Assembly (NCBI RefSeq): GCF_014640075.1
Contig: NZ_BMGG01000011.1
Location: 186,432 to 250,431 of the forward strand
Reading direction: 5' to 3'
DNA: 64,000 nucleotides
From: Chelatococcus reniformis
GTDB taxonomy: Bacteria; Pseudomonadota; Alphaproteobacteria; Rhizobiales; Beijerinckiaceae
Position numbers and translations under genes: made by a program. Positions 34,959-44,134 of this stretch are shown in pieces (within the stretch, counting starts at the first letter, position 1; each line of letters opens with the position of its first letter). Below the pieces are notes generated by a model. It had not been told where the DNA came from and did not search any database. It saw only the letters and a list, made by a program, of their open reading frames with translations.

Positions 34959-35247
34959 GAAGCTTCTAGATCTAGACCTCGCCGACCTGCTCACCAGCAA
35001 GGCCGGCATCAAGGTGTTCCTGGCCGATGCATTCGAGACCGGCGACGCCAAGCACATAGCGACAGCGCTCGGCGTCGTCGCGCGCAGCAAGGGTATGAGC
35101 AAGATCGCGACCGCGACCGGCCTCAATCGAGAGCAGCTCTATAAGTCTCTGAGCGGGACAGGAAACCCAACGTTGGAAACAACTTTGGCCGTCATGAAAG
35201 CTCTCGATCTCAGCCTGGCGCCGGCCAAACTCAAGAAGGCCGCCTGA
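34951..35247 (+). CDS. HigA-like antitoxin
   Basis: This 98-residue protein has a Cro-like HTH: ALGVVARSKGMSKIATATGL, then REQLYKSLSGTGNPTLETTL. It belongs to the antitoxin family paired with this toxin subgroup. It would bind the toxin and the palindrome upstream. The genes sit on the strand opposite to the tail operon. Confidence 0.9.
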   Translation: MAEKLLDLDLADLLTSKAGIKVFLADAFETGDAKHIATALGVVARSKGMSKIATATGLNREQLYKSLSGTGNPTLETTLAVMKALDLSLAPAKLKKAA

Positions 35248-35426
35248 CAAGTTCCGTTCCAGCGAGCCCTTCAAGGCCCCGCGCGACGAAGCGGCCCTCT
35301 TCCTGCTGCGCGAGGCGCTGACCGGGCTCGGGTTGTTGCAATACGACGAGCCGCCCGAGGACCCCGGCGAGTTGCACTGACCCCCTGCCCGTGGTTCCCT
35401 CCCCCGGACTTGGGGAGGGCTGGGGG

Positions 35427-35771
35427 ATGCGCCTGCGATACATTGTTCTGGCACTCGCCTGCATCGCGCCGGGAGCGGCGGGGGCGGCGGAGAAGCTGCC
35501 CAGTTTCCCCAAAAGAACGCTCTACGACGACGCGAAGAGCAGCCTAATTGCCCTTGGGTTCAAGCCGGCCGACATGACAAGCGTCAAAGGCAGATGCCTG
35601 GACGACCAAGACACTAGGTGCGCCCACTATCCTGAGATCGAGATCTGCTATCCGACGGGGAAGGCTCAATGCCAACTTCTTTGGACTACGCCCAGTGGGA
35701 AGGTGATCGAAATTGAAACGACCGAGGATCTTAAAGTGATCGGTTCGAAGTGCCGGGCCAACTGTAGCTAG
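35427..35771 (+). CDS. Small secreted protein, cysteine-containing
   Basis: This 114-residue protein has a signal peptide (RLRYIVLALACIAPGAAGAAE) and a mature part with six cysteines (GRCLDDQDTRCAHYPEIEICY, KAQCQLLW, SKCRANCS), probably disulfide-bonded in the periplasm. GGGGAGGG precedes ATG 35427. Similar host proteins are common in alphaproteobacteria. It converges with the tape-measure gene, overlapping by four bases. The stretch 35248-35426 holds no supported gene. Confidence 0.65.
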   Translation: MRLRYIVLALACIAPGAAGAAEKLPSFPKRTLYDDAKSSLIALGFKPADMTSVKGRCLDDQDTRCAHYPEIEICYPTGKAQCQLLWTTPSGKVIEIETTEDLKVIGSKCRANCS

Positions 35772-38086
35772 ATCTCCTCACCCGGCACATGGGGCTTCAC
35801 CATCTGCCCCTTTCCGGCTGACACATTGACTTGCCGAAACATCCCTTCAAGTGACGACCGAGCCCGGAAATTGGGCGTAGGCAGCCCGTTGATCGTTAAG
35901 TCGATCTTGGCCGAGTGCTCCGTTCTGCCGGTCGGTACTAGACCGCCGAACGCCCTGGCTGACTGCCGCATCATCTCGTCACCGGCTCGGAAGCGATTAT
36001 CCCACGGAGCAGAGTAGTCCTCAGGTGCCGGCCGCCGAGTTCGGCGATCATCGAACCCCTGCGCCTCGTCATTCCGTCGACGCGGCTCTGGGCTAACATC
36101 CTGTGGCTTCACGGTACCGATCCCAGCCCAGTTGGGAATGCCGGTGTTGCGAGCCCCATGCCACGGACCCCAACCGCCCTTTCGCGCTTCGTCTAAGGCA
36201 AAATCGATCTGCTCGCGCCAGGATGATGGATCGCTGGCGTGCTTGCCAGTCCTCCTTGTGAAGACGTCGCCCAAGCCCGCGTTCCGGACGCCAGGAATGT
36301 TGCTCTTGTAGTGCAGCTGAAACGGCCCGAAGGACGTCCCAAAGTCGCCTCCACGGTCGACCTTCATCTTGTCGGGGTCGTATCCCCGCAATCCCTCGCT
36401 GTTAGCGACGGCGATCGCAACATTGGGATCAATACCGCGTTTCAGCGCCGCAGCTCGGATATACGCGACCACGTCAGGGTTGGTCCCGCGGGAGATGTTG
36501 CTGCGCCCGACTCCGGCCGGAGCGTTCCGCGGCAGCACCGGCGCGCTCGCGTTGATCTCAGGTATCGCTGACGAACCGGAAGAACCGGGCAACGGATTCG
36601 TCCTTGCCGCCCTCCGCGCGGCATCGGGCGCCCGCGCGCCAGGAAGCGCCTCGGTGCGCCCCGAAGCCGGCGCATCTCCATCCTCTTCGCCGCCGCTGGC
36701 CGCCGCGGCGCCGCTCGAGCCGAACCGCCTGCGCATCGCCGCTACAGCGCCCATGCGCTCCTGCATCGAGCCCTGCATCCGCAGGTCCGCCATGGGGCCG
36801 CCGCCGAAGCCGGCCCCAATCCCACCGAACGCCGCCGTCTGGATCGTAGCCGCGCCGCCGCCGATGCCGGTGCCGCCCCAGCTCTGCTGCTGGATCGTAG
36901 CGCCCTGCTGCCTGAGCTTCACCAGCTCCTCGGTCAGCTTCCGGATCTCCTCGCCAAGCCGGTCACGCTGGCCGATTGCGTTCTCGCGCGCGCCGCCGGT
37001 AATCTTGCCGGCATCGATCGCGCCGTTCAGCTTGTCGAACTGCTTCGTCAGACCGTCGAGGCGATCGCGGGCCGTCTTCTCCGCCTCGCCGCGTGCGCCG
37101 GGCAACGGTTGCATCGGCGGCGCCCACGAGAAGCCGAGGGTGCTCAGCCCCTTGCCGATCTCGCCGTTCGCGAACTCGTTATAGGCCTTGTTTGCATCCC
37201 GGATCGCGTCGCGCAGCGTCTTGATCGTATTGACGATTTCGGCGCCGCCCCAGGTAAGAGGCTTCTCCAGGGCACCGATCAGCTGGGCGATGTCCGGCAG
37301 CAGGGGGCCGATGGCGTTGACCCGGATGCCCTCCATGGCCTCGCGGATCTTGCTCATGTTCTCGACGAACTCGTTCGCCGCCGCGTCGGTCCCCGCGGGC
37401 AGCTTCGAGATGCGGTCCTGGATCTCCCGCAGGACCTTGTCGATGTTCGCGCCGAGAGAGCCGGCGATGGTCGACCAGAACTCGTCGCCGAACAGGAGCT
37501 TGGCGATCTCCTGGCGGCGGTGCGGATCGGCAATGCGCGCGAGGCCCTTGAAGGCACGTTCCACGGCGGTGTTGACGTCCTTCGCCGACAGGATGTCGTT
37601 GGCGAGGCCGCCAGCGCCGCGCGCTCGCAGCTCCATCTGGATGCCGCTGACGTTGCGCTTGATCTTGTCGAAATTCTCCGAGAAGACCTTCAGCGAGCCC
37701 TGCATCTGGCTCGGGTCGATCTCGAAACGTTCACCGAGCGACTGGAGCACGCGCAGCTTCTGCGACGCAATCCCGGTCTCCTGGCTGAACAGCTGAACGT
37801 TGCGCGCGCCGAGCGCGAAGTTGCGCACCCCCAGCGCCACCGCCGTGATCGCGGTAGCGACACCAAATGAGGCCGCTCCAGCTCCGACCATAGCCGGCGT
37901 CAGGCCGGTCGCCACTTCGCGGCTGACGTCGATGACCTGCGTCCGGACGCCGGCCCAATCCTTGCGCATCTGCTGCAAGCCGGGCCCGCGGGCGACGGAC
38001 TGCATCTCGTTGCGCAGCTTCGCCAGCGGCGAGCTGAACTCGTTGACGACGCGGACTGGAAGGCGAAGCTCGTCAGCCATCATCAT
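35768..38086 (-). CDS. Tail tape-measure protein with C-terminal lysozyme-like domain
   Basis: This 772-residue protein has long coiled-coil and hydrophobic helical segments (VGAGAASFGVATAITAVALG) typical of tape measures. Its length sets tail length. Near residues 545-660 it has an extra domain, ALKRGIDPNVAIAVANSEGL with DFGTSFGPFQLHY, resembling lytic transglycosylases (the catalytic Glu would be in NSEG). This could open the cell wall on entry. Starts at 38086, 38083 and 38080 are all possible. Confidence 0.85.
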   Translation of the reverse strand: MMMADELRLPVRVVNEFSSPLAKLRNEMQSVARGPGLQQMRKDWAGVRTQVIDVSREVATGLTPAMVGAGAASFGVATAITAVALGVRNFALGARNVQLFSQETGIASQKLRVLQSLGERFEIDPSQMQGSLKVFSENFDKIKRNVSGIQMELRARGAGGLANDILSAKDVNTAVERAFKGLARIADPHRRQEIAKLLFGDEFWSTIAGSLGANIDKVLREIQDRISKLPAGTDAAANEFVENMSKIREAMEGIRVNAIGPLLPDIAQLIGALEKPLTWGGAEIVNTIKTLRDAIRDANKAYNEFANGEIGKGLSTLGFSWAPPMQPLPGARGEAEKTARDRLDGLTKQFDKLNGAIDAGKITGGARENAIGQRDRLGEEIRKLTEELVKLRQQGATIQQQSWGGTGIGGGAATIQTAAFGGIGAGFGGGPMADLRMQGSMQERMGAVAAMRRRFGSSGAAAASGGEEDGDAPASGRTEALPGARAPDAARRAARTNPLPGSSGSSAIPEINASAPVLPRNAPAGVGRSNISRGTNPDVVAYIRAAALKRGIDPNVAIAVANSEGLRGYDPDKMKVDRGGDFGTSFGPFQLHYKSNIPGVRNAGLGDVFTRRTGKHASDPSSWREQIDFALDEARKGGWGPWHGARNTGIPNWAGIGTVKPQDVSPEPRRRNDEAQGFDDRRTRRPAPEDYSAPWDNRFRAGDEMMRQSARAFGGLVPTGRTEHSAKIDLTINGLPTPNFRARSSLEGMFRQVNVSAGKGQMVKPHVPGEEI

Positions 38087-38530
38087 CCTCGGCGGAACGC
38101 ACCCGGGCCAGCAGGGCGTTCGTGCGCAGCACGATCATCGCCCGCAGGTCAGGGCTGAGCATGTCCGGCGACACCGACAGGGGCCAGCAGCGATAGGCCA
38201 GCCCGATCTGCAAGACCTCGTCGAGGCCGTCTTCTATCGGGCCGCGCTGGAGAAAAAACGGGAGAGCACCGCGGACAAGCGCATTCCCTCGACGCCCGGG
38301 AGCGCCTGGATCTTGGGCGGCGGCCAGTCCGACAGATCGGCGATAAGGCCGATCATCTGCTCGGCGTTCATGGTGCCGTCGAGAACGCCGTGCTGCAGCA
38401 GGTCTTTGACCGTCGGCTCGCGTAGCATGATCGAGGTTTCCCGGTCCTTCAGGACCTCGACCGGTCGGCCGAAGGTGTGGACGTAGGGCCAGGTGATCTC
38501 GGCCGCCTTATCACCATCAGAATTCGTCAA
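38073..38530 (-). CDS. Tail assembly chaperone, long form by -1 ribosomal frameshift
   Basis: The zero-frame gene ends at 38234. At 38258-38252 lies T-TTT-TTC in frame, a canonical slippery heptamer. A -1 shift there continues through LQRGPIEDGLDEVLQIG and ends at 38073, giving 152 residues. Tail assembly chaperone pairs (lambda G/GT, Mu-like gp41 region) use just this device and this position, between tail tube and tape measure. Confidence 0.75.
38234..38530 (-). CDS. Tail assembly chaperone, short form
   Basis: This 98-residue product, containing TWPYVHTFGRPVEVLKDRE and LREPTVKDLLQHG, is the unshifted chaperone. The last few residues (FFSSAAR) span the slippery site. Its position directly after the tail tube gene is conserved in Mu-like phages. 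Confidence 0.78.
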   Translation of the reverse strand: MTNSDGDKAAEITWPYVHTFGRPVEVLKDRETSIMLREPTVKDLLQHGVLDGTMNAEQMIGLIADLSDWPPPKIQALPGVEGMRLSAVLSRFFSSAAR

Positions 38531-38873
38531 TGCTCGCCCCCTCCCAGCGGACCTGCACCTGGCCCTCGGACGTGTTCAGCTCACGCGTGCCAGCGGTGAA
38601 GGCCTCGCGCAGCACGTAGGTCTTGCCGTTGCGCAGCTCGGCGGTGACCGTCTCATTCGTCATTGCCGCCAGAACCTCGACCGACACGTCGGGCGCCAGG
38701 GAGATGTCGCCCTGGATGTAGGGCACCCGCGGCATTTCGCTGAAGCCGTGGAAGCCGTCCTGCCCCGCGATGCCGGTGCGTTCGATCATCGTCGTGCCCA
38801 CTGTGAAGTTGCCCTTCAGCGGGTATTGGCGACCGCTCACCTTGACGTAGGCGATGCCTGCGATCCCAGCCAT
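38517..38873 (-). CDS. Mu-like tail tube protein
   Basis: This 118-residue protein, containing MAGIAGIAYVKVSGRQYPLKG, GFSEMPRVPYIQGDISLAP and RELNTSEGQVQVRWEGAS, matches the Mu gpM-type tube family. It polymerises into the inner tube of the contractile tail. Confidence 0.9.
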   Translation of the reverse strand: MAGIAGIAYVKVSGRQYPLKGNFTVGTTMIERTGIAGQDGFHGFSEMPRVPYIQGDISLAPDVSVEVLAAMTNETVTAELRNGKTYVLREAFTAGTRELNTSEGQVQVRWEGASIDEF

Positions 38874-38900
38874 GTTCTATCCTCCTGGAGTCGCCGGCCG

Positions 38901-40424
38901 TCAGGCCGCGGCCGCCTCGTCGAGCGTGGAATACTGGAGCCGGAACTGTGCCAGCACGGCCAGGTGGCGCAGCTGGTTGATCAGGTCCGGGGGATAGAGA
39001 ACGTTGACCCGGTTCGGGTTGTCGTTCGCCCGTTCAACAATGAGGGCCGCCTTGAAGGCGGCTAGGCTTTCCATCAGGCCGTCATATTCCATGATGCGAG
39101 CCACCGCGATCAGCTCGGCCTTGATGATCTTGGGCGTCACGATCGCCTGGCCGGGGCCGAAGCGCGTGCCGTCATTGGCCAGCTTGTGCCGGGGGTAGCG
39201 ATTGGTTATCGCCTGCTGGAGCCGGCGGAAGATCGCCGCGAGCGTGTGTAGCGTCGTCGCCAGTTCATAGGCGTTGTCGGGCTGGCCGAGGCTGTTGCGC
39301 TGATAGAGCGTCTGCTCGCGCATGATCGCCGGCGTGCCATCTGCGTTGGTCGCCTGAATGGCGATGCCGGACTGCGCCAACCCGTTCATCTCGGTCTTGG
39401 ACCGGCGGGCGCCCTTCGGCGCCGGCATGACGCCGGTGAGCGCAAGAGTCTGGAGCGGCCGGGCCGGATCGGCGGCAAAAGCCGTCGCGGCGCGCGCGGT
39501 GTAAGCGGCCGCCCACTCCCAGATCGGCGTCGGGCTGCGAACCTCGACGTCGAGCACCGAGATCACCGGATGGTTCAGCGCCGCGCCCCAGCTGACCTGG
39601 TTCGCGTAGGTGTCACGCCGCGCCGAGAACACCGAGCCATAGGTCTGGCGCAACCAGCCCCACCTGCCCGACGCGCTGAAGCCGTACTCCGTCGCCCAGG
39701 CGCCGAGGCTGCCGGTGTCGGTGTGCGCCAACGCCACGAAGTCGTAAGCCTCGTCCTGGAGCGCCGCGATGGCCGCCGTCCAGTCCGGCACGCCGGTGCC
39801 ACCGGCCAGAACGTTGTTGGCCGGGTAGGTGAGTGCCAGCCCGGCCGGCAAAACCTCGCCACCGTTGACGCCGAGCACGCTGTCCTCGACCCGAATGTCG
39901 TTGCCGGTGATGCCCTTCCACTTCGCCGTCAGCGTCACGACGTTCGTGGCGGCAGCAGCGGTCACCGGCAGCGTGGTCACGGCGGTAATGGCGGCTGCGA
40001 TCTTGGTGGCCACCTGGGCGGTGGTGTCGCTGGCCGAAATACCTACCGACACCCGCTGGCCAGCGATGTAGAGGTAGGCCGTCCCGGCCGCGCTCGGCGC
40101 ACTGGCAAGTGTGATGGTGCCTGTTGCCGCGACGCCGGCGCCCGGCTCGGCCACCGGCAGGCAGACGATCGGCACGCTCTTGTTTATCCGGAACGCGGCT
40201 TCGAAGGCGCGCGCCAGCGGCGAGCCGTCTCCGAACATTGCCTTCGCCGCATTCACGTTGCCCGGCGAGACCGGCACGCTCGCCGGCGCGGTGCCGGCGG
40301 CGAGCTTGTAGTCGGGGATGAGCATGAACTGCGGGAAGGTCGGCGTGCCCGCCTGGCTCGGATCGACCTCGATCGTGAGCAGCGGCACCTTCCAATTCAA
40401 CGGCGTGTCGGTGAACGAAACCAT
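38901..40424 (-). CDS. Contractile tail sheath protein (Mu gpL-like)
   Basis: This 507-residue sheath protein opens MVSFTDTPLNWKVPLLTIEV and has LIPDYKLAAGTAPASVPV, AFRINKSVPIVCLPVA and a C-terminal TSRY-like IMEYDGLMESLAAFKAALIV. It shows a contractile (myovirus) tail. Confidence 0.93.
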   Translation of the reverse strand: MVSFTDTPLNWKVPLLTIEVDPSQAGTPTFPQFMLIPDYKLAAGTAPASVPVSPGNVNAAKAMFGDGSPLARAFEAAFRINKSVPIVCLPVAEPGAGVAATGTITLASAPSAAGTAYLYIAGQRVSVGISASDTTAQVATKIAAAITAVTTLPVTAAAATNVVTLTAKWKGITGNDIRVEDSVLGVNGGEVLPAGLALTYPANNVLAGGTGVPDWTAAIAALQDEAYDFVALAHTDTGSLGAWATEYGFSASGRWGWLRQTYGSVFSARRDTYANQVSWGAALNHPVISVLDVEVRSPTPIWEWAAAYTARAATAFAADPARPLQTLALTGVMPAPKGARRSKTEMNGLAQSGIAIQATNADGTPAIMREQTLYQRNSLGQPDNAYELATTLHTLAAIFRRLQQAITNRYPRHKLANDGTRFGPGQAIVTPKIIKAELIAVARIMEYDGLMESLAAFKAALIVERANDNPNRVNVLYPPDLINQLRHLAVLAQFRLQYSTLDEAAAA

Positions 40425-40429
40425 GTCGG

Positions 40430-40648
40430 TCAGCTCCTCTTGAGCGCCGGGCCGGCCGGCTTCGGATCGTCAGCGGGCACCGCGTCCGCTGGCGGGTCGT
40501 CGGGTGCCTCGACGATGTCGCGGTCGACGATGCGGGCGAACGTGAACTGGTCGGCCGGCCACAGGCCGCCCTCGTCGGGCAGATCGCCGGCAACAGGGTG
40601 TCGCAGGCCCATGCCCTTGCGGGCCGGCCGAACTCGCATTTCGGACAT
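40430..40648 (-). CDS. DUF2635 protein (Mu gp38-like)
   Basis: This 72-residue protein opens MRVRPARKGMGLRHPVAGD (after two residues), the DUF2635 pattern seen just before the sheath gene in Mu-like phages. Its role is unknown. Confidence 0.85.
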   Translation of the reverse strand: MSEMRVRPARKGMGLRHPVAGDLPDEGGLWPADQFTFARIVDRDIVEAPDDPPADAVPADDPKPAGPALKRS

Positions 40649-40658
40649 GGGGGATTCC

Positions 40659-41204
40659 TCAGTCGGGCTGGACCTGGTCCAGCGTCACCCGGATTTCGGG
40701 GGTGTTGGCGTCGTGGCCGAACGGGCGGGCAACGAGGTCGGTGCCCAGGTAGTCGTCGGGCACCACCGGCTCCCAGCGCGTCGAGAACTGCACCTGCATC
40801 TCGATGGTGCCCTGGGCGAACCAGGTCTCACCGTCGCGCGGGATCGAGACCGAGCTCGAGTAGCTGGTCACGCCCTCGATGTGCGCGAGCCAGGCGGGCG
40901 ACGTCAGCAGCTTGTTCAGCACCCAGCGCATGCGCTTGTAGAGCGGCGCTGCGGTTGCCTCGCGAGCATTGGCCTTGACCTTGAAGGCAAAGACGAGCGT
41001 CAGGTCGTTGACGAAGTGCGGCTCGCCCGAGAAAGCGTCGCCATCGGCCTTGGCCTGCTCGCGCCAGGCCATCACCATCAGCGACGGCAGCTGGTCGTCA
41101 GGCTCGACGTCGACCGGGACGATCGAGACGAGCTTGAACAGGCCTCCATTATCCGCCAGCAGCGCGACCGCGGCATCACGGATCTCGATGGCCTCAGGGG
41201 TCAT
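40659..41204 (-). CDS. Mu gp37-like tail completion protein
   Basis: This 181-residue protein, containing LTLVFAFKVKANAREA, YKRMRWVLNKLLTSPAWL and GTIEMQVQFSTRWEP, fits the gp37-like family that caps or joins the tail. It overlaps the head-tail attachment gene by eleven bases. Confidence 0.75.
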   Translation of the reverse strand: MTPEAIEIRDAAVALLADNGGLFKLVSIVPVDVEPDDQLPSLMVMAWREQAKADGDAFSGEPHFVNDLTLVFAFKVKANAREATAAPLYKRMRWVLNKLLTSPAWLAHIEGVTSYSSSVSIPRDGETWFAQGTIEMQVQFSTRWEPVVPDDYLGTDLVARPFGHDANTPEIRVTLDQVQPD

Positions 41205-41574
41205 CGTCCGTCTCCGGCGGCGTGAGGTCGTCCTCCTTCAGCACCCACAGCTGATGGCCGTAGCCGTCGTCATCGCCCGTGTCCTCGATGGTGAACGTGC
41301 GTCCTGCGAGAAAGGGCAGATCGATGTTGCTGATCTGATCGCCTCGGGTGACAGCCGGGTTGCCGAACTCGGAAACGCGGACGCCGAAGGTGTAACCGTC
41401 GGCGCGTTGGCTGCCGCCGAAGTCGTCGACGATATCTTGCGGCGTGAGCGTGTAGACGCCGCGGATCGGGGCGGCCGGCGCACCCGGGGCCGAGACCCGC
41501 TGGAGCAGGAGCGCGTCGACAGCGAACGCGTTCATGCACGGGCCCAGCACCAGGGTGTCGAAGTCGATCGCCAT
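41194..41574 (-). CDS. Head-tail attachment protein (lambda gpFII-like)
   Basis: This 126-residue protein has a beta-rich segment IRGVYTLTPQDIVDDFGGSQ and RTFTIEDTGDDDGYGHQLWVL, the Phage_attach pattern. It forms part of the head-tail connector. Confidence 0.65.
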   Translation of the reverse strand: MAIDFDTLVLGPCMNAFAVDALLLQRVSAPGAPAAPIRGVYTLTPQDIVDDFGGSQRADGYTFGVRVSEFGNPAVTRGDQISNIDLPFLAGRTFTIEDTGDDDGYGHQLWVLKEDDLTPPETDDDP

Positions 41575-41603
41575 TGAGGTGACCTACCTGGATGGGGTCG
41601 ACG

Positions 41604-41924
41604 TCAGCCGATCCGGACGCGGCCGACGGCCGACGGGTTGGCCGCGGCCTCGGTCGCGTAGCCGATCAGCGTGTTGTCGGTCGACACGGTCGTCGCGTTA
41701 CCAGCGGCAGCCCAGTAGATCGGCGCACCGATCGTCCATGCCTGCGCGCTGACCTTGGGCAACTCGAACACGCCCTTGGTCTTGACGGCCACCGGCACGC
41801 CGACAGCCGCCGTCGAACCGGCGACGCCAATGAGCGCGCCGATGATCACTACGTCGCCGCTGTCGACGCCGCCGCTCGGGGCCGGCACGGTCAACGTGTC
41901 GCCCGGCTGGATGAAGTTCTTCAT
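41604..41924 (-). CDS. DUF2190-family capsid decoration protein
   Basis: This 106-residue protein opens MKNFIQPGDTLTVPAPSGGV and has GALIGVAGSTAAVGVPVAV and IGYATEAAANPSAVGRVRI, the DUF2190 pattern. It probably decorates or stabilises the capsid. Confidence 0.85.
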   Translation of the reverse strand: MKNFIQPGDTLTVPAPSGGVDSGDVVIIGALIGVAGSTAAVGVPVAVKTKGVFELPKVSAQAWTIGAPIYWAAAGNATTVSTDNTLIGYATEAAANPSAVGRVRIG

Positions 41925-41998
41925 CGCAGTTCTCCAGATCGAATTCTTGGAAGGATCAGGGCGGCGTGCCGGCTGCCCCGACGAGGATCAGCGAGCGC

Positions 41999-44125
41999 TT
42001 AGGCGCCGGGCTGCTTGTACAGGCCGCGCCAGTGGAGCGCCTTGACGCCAGCGTCCATGCGAACCTTGAACTCGGTGCCGTCGACGCTCCAGCCCTCGCG
42101 CTGGTCCATGAACGGCTCCTGCACACCGTCGAGATAGGTCACCTCGATGGTGTCGGTCTGGGCCGGATCCGCCGCCATGTACCAGGCGGTGCCCGACAGT
42201 CGAGAATCCGCCACGACCGTCGCCAGCCCGCGTACGGGGTTGGCAATCTGAGCACCGTCGCCGGGCGTGTTGGCCGCGGTCATGATGGTGTTGGCGGCCA
42301 TCTTCAAGGTGATCGGCACCAGCATGTATTTCGGCACGACGCCGGCGGAGGTGCCGATGCCGGCCTCGTCCTTCTGCACCCCCATGGCCGCCTCCACCGC
42401 GCCGACGGACGCAACCGAAATTGCGGCGCCCGCGCCGGCGAGATTGCCGTGATTGGCGTGGAACAGAGCGACGCCGTCCTGCATCGTCGGATTGCCGTTG
42501 AGGATGGCATACACGAGGTTGCCGATCGTGCGCTTGGCCGCGCGGCCCATTCGCCTCGGCACGCGGTCGAAGAAGCCGAGATCGTCGTTGATGATCGCCT
42601 GGCGCGTGATGGCGAACATCTTGCCATAGCTCGCGATCTGCACGGTCGTGCCGGTGTCCGCGATCGTGCCGTAGGTGTACTCCGCCCCCTCCTCGACCTT
42701 GTCGAGGTTGGGAAAGAGCCCCAAGTCGACGCGGGCGATCGGCCGGAAGTCCGAGGCGGTGCCGGTTCCGGTCCAGAGCGGGAAGCTCTCGTCGACCTCC
42801 TCGTAGCCGCGCATCATGGCGCGATAGGCCACGTTCTGGATGACGTTGCCGAAGTCGCTCGACGAGTGGTAGCCGGGCCCGGCATTCATGGTGGTGAAGG
42901 CGAGGCCCACCATCGACATGCGATCGCGGTGACCGTTGCGCACGCCGCGCATGGTCAGCGCCGAACGCGCCATCTCCGCCAGCGTCAGGCCGACGAACTC
43001 GTTGCCTCGGTCGGCATCCTCCGACTTCACCAGGCCGGCGCGGATCATGAGGCCGCGCTGGGCGCCCTGCACCCAGCGGTCGACGCTATCCGCATTCACA
43101 ACGATGCCGGACGGACGCGGATCACCCGGCGGGTTGTCGTCGCGGGTCTCCTGCCGGCGTGCCCATTCCTCCATGATGTCGGCGCGGGCATCGATGAGCT
43201 GCCGATCGCCGTTGAGCAGTGCCACGACAAAGGGATCGTCGGCCGAGATCCGGGCCGAGCGCGCCTGCGCCAGGATGCCGGTGGTGCGCTCGCGCTCGAG
43301 GCGAACGGCCTCGGCGCGGACGGCCGCAGTGTCGACCGGCGGAGCAGACGGAACGGTCACCGGCGGAGCGGCAGGGGGAGCAGCAGCCGGAGTTCCGCCG
43401 CCCGGTACGGGATCGACCATGATGGTCTCCTGGGGTTGTGCGGCGGGCGCCGCGGGACTCGGGCGCTCGGCCCGAAGCTTGATCGGCGCGACCAAGAGGC
43501 GCGCCAGTTGATCGTTGGAGAGTCGGGCACATGCGGCCGTGCGCATGGCCTCGGCGACGGACGTCGCGAAGCCGCGCGCCACCGCCTCGCCGGCGGACAT
43601 GTAGGTCTCGGACGCCATCATGGCGCTGATCTCTTCAGCGCTGAGGCCGCTCTTCGCCGCGTAGATGTTGATCAGGATCGCCTTCTGGCGATCGATCTCG
43701 TCCGCCATCGCCCTGAGGTCGTCGGCATTGCCGACCGCCACCGCCCACGGGTCGTGGATCATCATGGTGGCGTTCTCGGCCATGACGATCTCGTCGCCGG
43801 CCATGGCGATGATCGAGGCGATGGACGCGGCCATGGCGTCGACCTGCACTCGGATCGGTTTTCCCCATGCCTTCAGCGCGTTGTAGATCGCCAGTCCCTC
43901 GATGACCGAGCCGCCGGGCGAGTTGATCCGGACGTTGATGGTCTCATCAGCCGAGAGCTCGGCGAGCGATGCCATCACATCGATGGCGCGAACCGAGGTG
44001 TCGAACTCGTCCCACAGGTACGGGTCGATCACGCCGTAGATCAGCAGCTCACCGTTGAGCACGAGCGAGCGCGTGTCAGAGCGCTCGCTGCGCGTCTGCG
44101 CGGCGGCCCCGGGCTTTGTCGTCAT
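41999..44125 (-). CDS. ClpP-like prohead protease fused to major capsid protein
   Basis: This 708-residue fusion has an N-terminal Clp-type serine protease (Ser101 in AMAASIASII, His124 in MMIHDPW, substrate loop INSPGGSVIEG). A Pro/Ala linker (about 225-270) leads to an HK97-fold major capsid domain (about 370-708; VEEGAEYTYGTIADTGTTVQ, RQAIINDDLGFFDRVPRR). The protease would cut itself from the shell during maturation. No internal start with a clear site is seen, though one may exist. Confidence 0.9.
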   Translation of the reverse strand: MTTKPGAAAQTRSERSDTRSLVLNGELLIYGVIDPYLWDEFDTSVRAIDVMASLAELSADETINVRINSPGGSVIEGLAIYNALKAWGKPIRVQVDAMAASIASIIAMAGDEIVMAENATMMIHDPWAVAVGNADDLRAMADEIDRQKAILINIYAAKSGLSAEEISAMMASETYMSAGEAVARGFATSVAEAMRTAACARLSNDQLARLLVAPIKLRAERPSPAAPAAQPQETIMVDPVPGGGTPAAAPPAAPPVTVPSAPPVDTAAVRAEAVRLERERTTGILAQARSARISADDPFVVALLNGDRQLIDARADIMEEWARRQETRDDNPPGDPRPSGIVVNADSVDRWVQGAQRGLMIRAGLVKSEDADRGNEFVGLTLAEMARSALTMRGVRNGHRDRMSMVGLAFTTMNAGPGYHSSSDFGNVIQNVAYRAMMRGYEEVDESFPLWTGTGTASDFRPIARVDLGLFPNLDKVEEGAEYTYGTIADTGTTVQIASYGKMFAITRQAIINDDLGFFDRVPRRMGRAAKRTIGNLVYAILNGNPTMQDGVALFHANHGNLAGAGAAISVASVGAVEAAMGVQKDEAGIGTSAGVVPKYMLVPITLKMAANTIMTAANTPGDGAQIANPVRGLATVVADSRLSGTAWYMAADPAQTDTIEVTYLDGVQEPFMDQREGWSVDGTEFKVRMDAGVKALHWRGLYKQPGA

Positions 44126-44134
44126 GGGATGCCC

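Noticed and set aside
35249-35380. Open stretch reading KFRSSEPFKAPRDEAALF to a stop after PGELH
   Set aside because: It looks like the C-terminal end of some protein but has no start codon of its own and overlaps the antitoxin gene in another frame. I could not name a source; at most it is a remnant.
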